Part shown: positions 39,406 through 44,406 of the stretch, piece by piece
Layout: every line of letters starts with the position of its first letter
Position numbering within the stretch: position 1 is the stretch's first letter
NCBI GenBank assembly: GCA_035686365.1
Contig: DASRZM010000063.1
Coordinates: 1-44,406 of the forward strand
Length of the DNA stretch: 44,406 bases
DNA from: DASRZM01 sp035686365
GTDB taxonomy: Bacteria; Pseudomonadota; Gammaproteobacteria; Xanthomonadales; Xanthomonadaceae
Direction: 5' to 3'
Notes under the pieces: generated by a model
Told to the model about the DNA's origin: nothing
What the model saw: the letters and a program-made list of their open reading frames with translations, nothing else
Database searches by the model: none
Translations under genes and position numbers: made by a program

Positions 39406-40435
39406 CGGTCAGGCCCTCGGGCAATTGCATGGTCAGGCAGTGCAGGCTGCCGTTCTGCCAGATCAGGGGACGGCACGGCACCGGCACGATCTCGCGGCCG
39501 GGGAAGGCGCCGGCCAGCGCCGCCTGCGCGGGCCGGTCGGCCGGATCCCCGTACGACGGTATCAGCACGGCGCCGTTGACGATCAGGAAGTTGGCATAGC
39601 TGGCGGCCAGGCGCCGCCCTTCGTCGACGACCGGCTGCGCCCATGGCAGCGGCAACAGGCGGTAGTGCGAGCCCTCGGGCGTGCGCAGCGCGGCCAGTTC
39701 GTCGGCCATTGCCGAGAGTTCCGCGTAATGCGGATCCTGGCGGTCGAAGCAGGCCTGGTAGGCGATGGTCCGGCGATCGCAGAAGCGCGCCAGCGTGTCG
39801 ATGTGGGCGTCGGTGTCGTCGCCTTCCAGGAAGCCGTGATCGAGCCACAGGACCCGATCGGCGTCCAGTGCTTCGCGCAGCCGGACGCCGATGCCTTCGC
39901 GGCCCAGGTCCGGGTGCCGCGCGGCCATACAGCGTGCGGTCGTGAGCACGGTGCCGGCCCCGTCGCACTCGACCGCGCCCCCCTCGAGCGCGAACTCCAC
40001 GCGCTCGTGCCGTGCTCCGGGGAACAGTCCGGCATCGAACAGGCCCGCGACCAGGCGATCGTCGCGGTCGGCGTCGAACCTTCCGCCCCAGCCGGTGAAC
40101 CGGAAGTCCAGCAGCCGGAAGTGGCCGTCGCGCCGCAACGTGATCGGCCCGGAATCGCGCAGCCAGGTGTCGTCGTACGGGACGTGCACGTAGCGGATCC
40201 GGGCCGGGTCGACGGCGGCGCCGTCCAGCGCCTTGCGCGCGCGGGCCTGGACAGCGTCGTCGGCCACGCACAGCAGCACCGGTTCGAAGCGGGCGATGGC
40301 GGCGGCCAGTGCGGTGAAGCCGGGCTCGACCTGTGCCAGGCGCGCGGCCCAGTCGGTGCCCTCGTGCGGCCACGCCATCACCACCGCGGACTGAGGCTCC
40401 CACTCCGCGGGCACGCGCCACCGGCTCGCCGACAT
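39395..40435 (-). CDS. aguA: Agmatine deiminase
   Basis: AguA converts agmatine to N-carbamoylputrescine plus ammonia. The 346-residue protein shows the family blocks WPHEGTDWAARL, YDDTWLRDSGPITLR, FALEGGAVECDGAGT and LDHGFLEGDDTDAHIDTLAR, and the nucleophile Cys333 in NGSLHCLTMQLP. With aguB it completes putrescine formation from agmatine. It starts one base after the end of the upstream small exported protein. Confidence 0.96.
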   Translation of the reverse strand: MSASRWRVPAEWEPQSAVVMAWPHEGTDWAARLAQVEPGFTALAAAIARFEPVLLCVADDAVQARARKALDGAAVDPARIRYVHVPYDDTWLRDSGPITLRRDGHFRLLDFRFTGWGGRFDADRDDRLVAGLFDAGLFPGARHERVEFALEGGAVECDGAGTVLTTARCMAARHPDLGREGIGVRLREALDADRVLWLDHGFLEGDDTDAHIDTLARFCDRRTIAYQACFDRQDPHYAELSAMADELAALRTPEGSHYRLLPLPWAQPVVDEGRRLAASYANFLIVNGAVLIPSYGDPADRPAQAALAGAFPGREIVPVPCRPLIWQNGSLHCLTMQLPEGLTDVH

Positions 40436-40774
40436 CTAGCGGGTCGGTACGGGCCTGGGCCCGTCCTCGATCGCGCCCAGGTCGTTGATGACCGCGTCGA
40501 GGACCTTGTCGTGCTCGAAATAGACCGAAAAGGCCGGGTAGTTCCAGCGCGTGATCGGCGGATGCTGGGGACGGTCGCCGCCGACCGGCGCCAGCTTGCG
40601 CGAGGGCGCCCCGAACTGCGCCTCGACCTGGGCCATCGAGAGGCCGCGGCGGGGCATGGAATGCTCGGGCGATGCGGAAACGCGCTCGATCAGCAGCACG
40701 TCGGCCCGGGCGGTCGCAGCCGCGGCAAGGGCCAGGATGCAGGTTGCAGCGACGGCGGGCAGCGTACGGTTCAT
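40436..40774 (-). CDS. Small exported protein, BamE/SmpA-like domain
   Basis: The 112-residue protein has a signal peptide (NRTLPAVAATCILALAAAATARA) and a mature part with the pattern of small SmpA/BamE-like domains: GLSMAQVEAQFGAPSRK, then RWNYPAFSVYFEHDKVLDAVI. There is no lipobox cysteine at the cleavage site, so it is probably soluble in the periplasm. It is the first gene of the likely run with aguA, aguB and the TraB gene. Precise role unknown. Confidence 0.8.
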   Translation of the reverse strand: MNRTLPAVAATCILALAAAATARADVLLIERVSASPEHSMPRRGLSMAQVEAQFGAPSRKLAPVGGDRPQHPPITRWNYPAFSVYFEHDKVLDAVINDLGAIEDGPRPVPTR

Positions 40775-40874
40775 GGCAGGCTCCGGATCGGTTGCGTGAC
40801 GCCGGATTCTGGCAGATCCCGGTGTGTAGTTCACGTGTGTCAATGCCGGATTCGGGCGGGCACGGTGCCTGGGG

Positions 40875-40894
40875 CAGGGCAGGGCAGGGCAGGG
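40875..40894. repeat. CAGGG pentamer repeat
   Basis: Four tandem copies of CAGGG lie in the gap between rpmJ and the BamE-like gene, immediately next to the duplicated terminator unit. Confidence 0.85.
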
Positions 40895-40971
40895 TGCCGG
40901 GAAAGCAGAAGGGCCGCTTTCGCGGCCCTCCAGGTGCCGGAAAGCAGAAGGGCCGCTTTCGCGGCCCTTCA
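40893..40971 (-). terminator. Duplicated rpmJ terminator hairpins
   Basis: A 39-40-base unit starting GGTGCCGG (plus strand) occurs twice in tandem (40893-40932, 40933-40971). Each contains a GC-rich hairpin, GGGCCGC/GCGGCCC, with a GAAA tetraloop on the minus strand, followed on that strand by TTCTGCTTTCC. They lie 24 bases after the rpmJ stop, so they are likely rho-independent terminators for rpmJ. The duplication looks recent because the copies are nearly identical. Confidence 0.8.
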
Positions 40972-40994
40972 GGCATACGGCGTCGGTACGGTGC

Positions 40995-41120
40995 TCAGCG
41001 CTGGCGCGCCTTGAACCGCGGATTGCTCTTGCAGATCACGAAGACCTTGCCGCGGCGACGCACGATCTTGCAGTCGCGGTGACGGGACTTCGCCGACTTC
41101 AGGGAGGACAGCACTTTCAT
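40995..41120 (-). CDS. rpmJ: 50S ribosomal protein L36, zinc-free form
   Basis: L36 is a small protein of the large ribosomal subunit. The 41-residue product reads MKVLSSLKSAKSRHRDCKIV and ends VICKSNPRFKARQR. It keeps only two cysteines and lacks the paired CxxC and the histidine that bind zinc in the C+ form, so it is the C- (YkgO-like) type normal in Xanthomonas-related bacteria. The gene is isolated from the ribosomal-protein operons. It is too short for most gene callers but unmistakable. Confidence 0.95.
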   Translation of the reverse strand: MKVLSSLKSAKSRHRDCKIVRRRGKVFVICKSNPRFKARQR

Positions 41121-41214
41121 CTCCAACCTCGGCGGGCACACAAAGAAGCGGAATTGTAAGCCACGGGGCCCTCGTGTCGCAATCTCCCGGGGTCCGGCCC
41201 CGCGGCGAAGCGGC

Positions 41215-41240
41215 GTGGGAGCGGTCCAGGGCCGCGATGA
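41215..41240. repeat. REP-like GTGGGAGCGG repeat (second copy)
   Basis: GTGGGAGCGGTCCAGGGCCG followed by CGATGA, with a short stem GCGGTCC/GGGCCGC (one wobble). It matches the copy at 24291-24317 and lies in the 231-base gap between rpmJ and the arsS-like gene, which is otherwise featureless. Confidence 0.55.
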
Positions 41241-41351
41241 AGCGCCCCGGGACGCGGCGTTGGACCCCCCGTCGCATCCTCGCCGGCGCCCACGAGGGCT
41301 CCGATCATGTCCACCGAAGTCCGAGCCGCCCTGCCGGTCGTGTATCACCTG

Positions 41352-42383
41352 TCAGCTGGCGAGTTCTTCCGACGCCCGGATCGCGGGTTCGGGTTCAGGC
41401 GTTTCCGAATCTGCCGATCGTCCCGACGGATCGAGCGCTCCCCCGCAGCTCGAACCCTGGCCCGCGGTACAGCCGAAGCAGTGCCGGCCGACGGCGATAC
41501 GACGCGGGACCGGATGAACGAGCAGGTCGCGCAGGTGAATTCCCGGTGCCTGTGCCCCGGCAGCGAGCCCCAGCATCTGGTTGAAATCGCAGTCGTAGAC
41601 ATAGCCTTGCCAATCGACGCTCAGCAGCGACCTGCACATCACCGAGGCGAGATTCTCGTCGCGATGCGCTGCCTCGAGCGTGGCCATGTAGTCGTCGAAC
41701 AGGCCCTTGGAAACCAGCCAGGATCCGAACCGCTTGATCGGCATGTTGGCCAGCGCGAACAGTTCATTGAAGACGATCCCGAAGCGTTCGCCGAGCAGTC
41801 GCCGGTAGTCCGCCTCCAGCTCCGCCTGGGGCGGTGGCAGGAAGGCGCCGTTGGGGTTGTAGACCAGGTTCAGGACCAGGCCGCTGTGCGGCTGTCCGTA
41901 GCCAAGCGCATTGAGTTTCCGCAGAGCGCGGATCGAGGCTTCGAACACGCCCTCGCCCCGCTGGGCATCGACGTTCTCGGCGCTGTAGCAGGGCAGGGAT
42001 GCGATGGTTTCCACGGCGTGCCCGGCCAGGAACGGTGCGACCCACTCGTAGCCCGGCTCCTCGATGATCGTCGGATTGAGCCGGTCCATGACGGCGATGC
42101 CGCGGTCCACCGCCTGCCGCACGAGCCAGCGGAAGTGCGGATTCATTTCCGGGGACCCACCGGTGAGATCGAAGCGGTGAATCCCGTGGCGCTCGGCCAC
42201 CTGGAGCGCCAGGTCCATGGTGTCCCGGCTCATCAGCTCGGTGCGACGGGGACCGGCATTCACGTGGCAATGGATGCAGCTCAGATTGCACAGGTAGCCC
42301 AGGTTCAGCTGCAGGACGGTCAGGCGGTCGCGTTCGATCGCCGGGAATCGTCCACCGCGCAGCAGCGGCCAGGTTTCACGCAT
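41352..42383 (-). CDS. arsS: ArsS-like radical SAM protein (arsenosugar biosynthesis type)
   Basis: The 343-residue radical SAM protein has the cluster motif CNLSCIHC at Cys32, Cys36 and Cys39 (LGYLCNLSCIHCHVNAGP), FDLTGGSPEMN, LVYNPNGAFLPPPQ and a cysteine-rich tail (HCFGCTAGQGSSCGG) that may bind a further cluster. These are the hallmarks of the ArsS-type family implicated in making arsenosugars from dimethylarsenate; homologues occur widely without proven arsenic roles. The start is at MRETWPLLRG. Upstream in its own transcript direction lies a remnant resembling the end of ArsM, the usual partner. Confidence 0.88.
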   Translation of the reverse strand: MRETWPLLRGGRFPAIERDRLTVLQLNLGYLCNLSCIHCHVNAGPRRTELMSRDTMDLALQVAERHGIHRFDLTGGSPEMNPHFRWLVRQAVDRGIAVMDRLNPTIIEEPGYEWVAPFLAGHAVETIASLPCYSAENVDAQRGEGVFEASIRALRKLNALGYGQPHSGLVLNLVYNPNGAFLPPPQAELEADYRRLLGERFGIVFNELFALANMPIKRFGSWLVSKGLFDDYMATLEAAHRDENLASVMCRSLLSVDWQGYVYDCDFNQMLGLAAGAQAPGIHLRDLLVHPVPRRIAVGRHCFGCTAGQGSSCGGALDPSGRSADSETPEPEPAIRASEELAS

Positions 42384-42486
42384 CGGCGTTGATCCTCGTG
42401 CAGGCAGGATGGGGGATCGGTGCACGGTCCATGGAAAAGTACAGCTCGCCGCCGGTCTTGAGCACCCGGGCAAGGTCACGAGGGAA
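42376..42486 (-). pseudogene. Remnant of an ArsM-like methyltransferase C-terminal region
   Basis: On the minus strand a short open stretch reads FPRDLARVLKTGGELYFSMD and continues to a stop whose last bases overlap the arsS start. ArsM-type arsenite methyltransferases contain VLKPGGELYFSDVY in the Rossmann domain, so the match of ten or so residues is specific. No upstream methyltransferase sequence is visible in any frame; the DUF4331 gene begins about 140 bases away on the other strand. I read this as a deletion relic of arsM, although chance similarity of so short a piece cannot be excluded. Confidence 0.5.
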
Positions 42487-42626
42487 GGAGGTCGCTGGGG
42501 CCTCCAGGGGGGTTCTGCCCCGGCATTCCCTTCGCCGGTTCTGGCGCAGTAGCATCCTCGAGTCGTGCTACTGTCGAGCGTTGGGAAAAGGAATTCCCTA
42601 TCCCGATGTCCCGAAGGAGACCACCC

Positions 42627-44406
42627 ATGCCCGCGAGTTTCGCTTCGCAGCCCAGAGGCGTCAACGCCTTGGCTCGGGTCGCCGGGCTGCTCTTGCTGCT
42701 GGTGCTCCCCTCCGTTCTCTTCGCGTCGAGCCACCGCGAGGCGCCGGCCATCTCCCGCCGGCCGGCGGCCGACAACACCGACGTCTACGTGTTCGTCTCG
42801 CCCAACGAGACGGGACGCGTCGTGCTGGCGGCGAGCTGGGTGCCGTTCGAGGCACCGGAAGCAGGTCCCCTCTACTGGGAATGGGACGACGACATCATCT
42901 ACGAGATCCTGGTCGACAATGATGGCGACGCGGTGGCTGACATCACCTATCGCCTGCAGAGTCAGGCCGAGGTAGAAAACCCCGATACCTTTCTATACGC
43001 CACGGGGCCCATCACCTCGCTGTCCGATCCCGATTGGAATCGCAAGCAGCGGGTCACGATCAGCGAGGTGGTCAGCGGCGGGGCGACCACGGTCCTGGTG
43101 GATAACCTGCTCACCGCGCCGGCCAACATCGGAAGCAAGAGCACGCCCGACCACGCGGCTCTCGTCGCCGAAGCCAGCAGGGTCTACACCGACCCGGGCA
43201 ACAGCGACCAGATCTTCGTCTACGCCGGCCAGACCGACGACGGGGCCTTCGCCGACCTGCAGCTGTTCGATCTGCTGACCCTGCGCGGCCAGTCGCCCCC
43301 CGTCGGCTACTCGGCAGGCGGCAACCGCCCGGTCGACTCCTATTCGGGCCACAACGTCCACAGCCTGGTGATCGAGGTGCCGGCCGACCGCCTGGTCGCC
43401 GGTGACGACCCTGTCATCGGCGTGTGGGCGGTGAGCCGACAGGTCTCCGACGGCCAGCAGGTGTCGCGCGCGGCAACGCCGATGTTCAACCAGGCCTTCC
43501 TGCCGCTCGGCCTGAAGGACTCGTTCAACGCCCTGGCCGCCTCGGGCGACCTCGCCACCTATGCGCTGCTGCAGGAGAGCGTCGAGGATCCCGAGCTCGG
43601 CAGTCTGCTGTGCGCGCTCTACGGACTCCCGCTGCCCGGTGATGCGGGCTCGAGCTGCGCGACCGCCTACACGTCTGGTGTGCCCCGCTCGGGGCGCGGC
43701 GACGTGTTCGACATCCTGCTTCAGGGGATGGTCCTCGCCAATCCATTCACCATCCAGACCGCGAGTGGACCGCTTGAACTCCCAAAGGACTTCAACGTCA
43801 ACCGGCCGGCCGGCGTGGTGCCCGCCGAGATGCTGCGACTCAACACCTCCGTGGGCGGTGCTTCCTGCGCTCCGGAGCCGTCGCGCCTGGGCTTGCTCGG
43901 CGGGGACCTGTGCGGCTTCCCCAACGGGCGCCGCCCCGCCGACGACGTCGTCGACATCATCCTCCTCGCGGTCGCCGGAGCGGCCTATGAGGCCCTGGAC
44001 GCCCGGGACGCCACCTTCGCCTTCAACTCCGCTCTCCTCACCATCCTCAGAGACGGTGTGGACGACAACGACCTGCCCTTCGCGTCGTCCTTCCCCTATC
44101 TCGCTGCCGCCCAGTCCGGGCAGGAGCACGTCCACGAGGACCCGTCGGTCTTCGCCGACGGCTTCGAGAGCGGCGACACCTCAAGTAGCGCTCATACTGC
44201 CTCGCTTGGTGCGAGCGAGCCGGCATGCAGCGAAGGCGTCACAGTTTCATCGGCCAGACCCGTGAAAATGGGGACGGGCGGATTTTTCTGCCAGCTCCGC
44301 GACGACACGCTCGACTGGATCCGGACTCGCGATGCCCCACAACGCGCGTTCGGAGGCGCATGCATCGTCGCCATGATCGAGCGCAGCCGCAATCTGCCGG
44401 CGGACG
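42627..44406 (+). CDS. Secreted DUF4331-family protein with DGFE tail (3' end beyond window)
   Basis: The start is at ATG 42627 after AAGGAGA; an in-frame ATG at 42606 is less likely. A signal peptide (ARVAGLLLLLVLPSVLFAS) leads into SSHREAPAISRRPAADNTDVYVFVSP, the DUF4331 opening. The body holds VDSYSGHNVHSLVIEVPADR, GVWAVSRQ and NGRRPADDVVDI, all typical of this family. Near 44151 comes VFADGFESGD, a motif usually at the extreme C terminus of such proteins, yet the frame stays open for about 80 further codons to the window edge. The function of DUF4331 proteins is unknown. Nothing nearby suggests a partner. Confidence 0.85.
   Translation, partial: MPASFASQPRGVNALARVAGLLLLLVLPSVLFASSHREAPAISRRPAADNTDVYVFVSPNETGRVVLAASWVPFEAPEAGPLYWEWDDDIIYEILVDNDGDAVADITYRLQSQAEVENPDTFLYATGPITSLSDPDWNRKQRVTISEVVSGGATTVLVDNLLTAPANIGSKSTPDHAALVAEASRVYTDPGNSDQIFVYAGQTDDGAFADLQLFDLLTLRGQSPPVGYSAGGNRPVDSYSGHNVHSLVIEVPADRLVAGDDPVIGVWAVSRQVSDGQQVSRAATPMFNQAFLPLGLKDSFNALAASGDLATYALLQESVEDPELGSLLCALYGLPLPGDAGSSCATAYTSGVPRSGRGDVFDILLQGMVLANPFTIQTASGPLELPKDFNVNRPAGVVPAEMLRLNTSVGGASCAPEPSRLGLLGGDLCGFPNGRRPADDVVDIILLAVAGAAYEALDARDATFAFNSALLTILRDGVDDNDLPFASSFPYLAAAQSGQEHVHEDPSVFADGFESGDTSSSAHTASLGASEPACSEGVTVSSARPVKMGTGGFFCQLRDDTLDWIRTRDAPQRAFGGACIVAMIERSRNLPAD

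Noticed and set aside
44247..44406. Minus-strand partial frame entering from the window edge
   Set aside because: About 50 codons with no recognisable motif, overlapping an open DUF4331 frame; it could be the end of a neighbouring gene but the window does not allow a decision.

Overview
The window is chromosomal DNA from a high-GC gammaproteobacterium, most likely a member of the Xanthomonadales/Lysobacterales or a close relative. The main evidence is a nearly complete rpf (regulation of pathogenicity factors) locus in the Xanthomonas layout: greA, rpfE, recJ, prfB, lysS, rpfG and rpfC on the plus strand, converging on rpfF, rpfB and rpfA (aconitase) on the minus strand. The zinc-free L36 ribosomal protein and the DGFE-type tail on a secreted protein fit the same group. 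Genes are dense and GC-rich, often with 4-bp stop/start overlaps (carB/greA, rpfE/recJ, prfB/lysS, the two cytochromes, and adaptor/pump/pump).

Layout. 1-5.1 kb: dnaK, dnaJ, dapB and a small membrane protein, with hairpins before dnaK and a large inverted repeat between dnaK and dnaJ. 5.2-10.5 kb: carA, a GxxExxY (PD-(D/E)XK-like) gene inside an inverted-repeat cassette, carB and greA. 10.5-17 kb: rpfE, recJ, a secreted hypothetical gene on the opposite strand, prfB with its +1 frameshift site, and lysS. 17.3-27.2 kb: the DSF signalling core. RpfC (sensor) and RpfG (HD-GYP phosphodiesterase) face RpfF (DSF synthase) and RpfB (fatty acyl-CoA ligase), with RpfA beyond. A PilZ-domain gene on the opposite strand separates rpfF from rpfB. 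27.4-29 kb: a TPR-like protein and two small cytochromes c. 29.2-36.9 kb: an RND efflux operon with one adaptor and two pumps. 37.2-41.1 kb, minus strand: a TraB-family membrane protein, the agmatine-to-putrescine pair aguA/aguB, a BamE-like small exported protein and rpmJ (L36). 41.3-44.4 kb: an ArsS-type radical SAM gene next to an apparent arsM remnant, and a secreted DUF4331 protein cut by the window end.

The most unusual feature is a repeat family with termini reading TCCGCAAAGGACGCAAA. One copy (6362-6818) carries the GxxExxY gene, lies exactly between carA and carB, and supplies the last codons of CarA. Two compact copies without a gene lie in tandem after the RND operon (36956-37180). 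This looks like a small element with internally deleted, MITE-like derivatives. No rRNA, tRNA, CRISPR array, prophage or recognisable transposase gene was seen.
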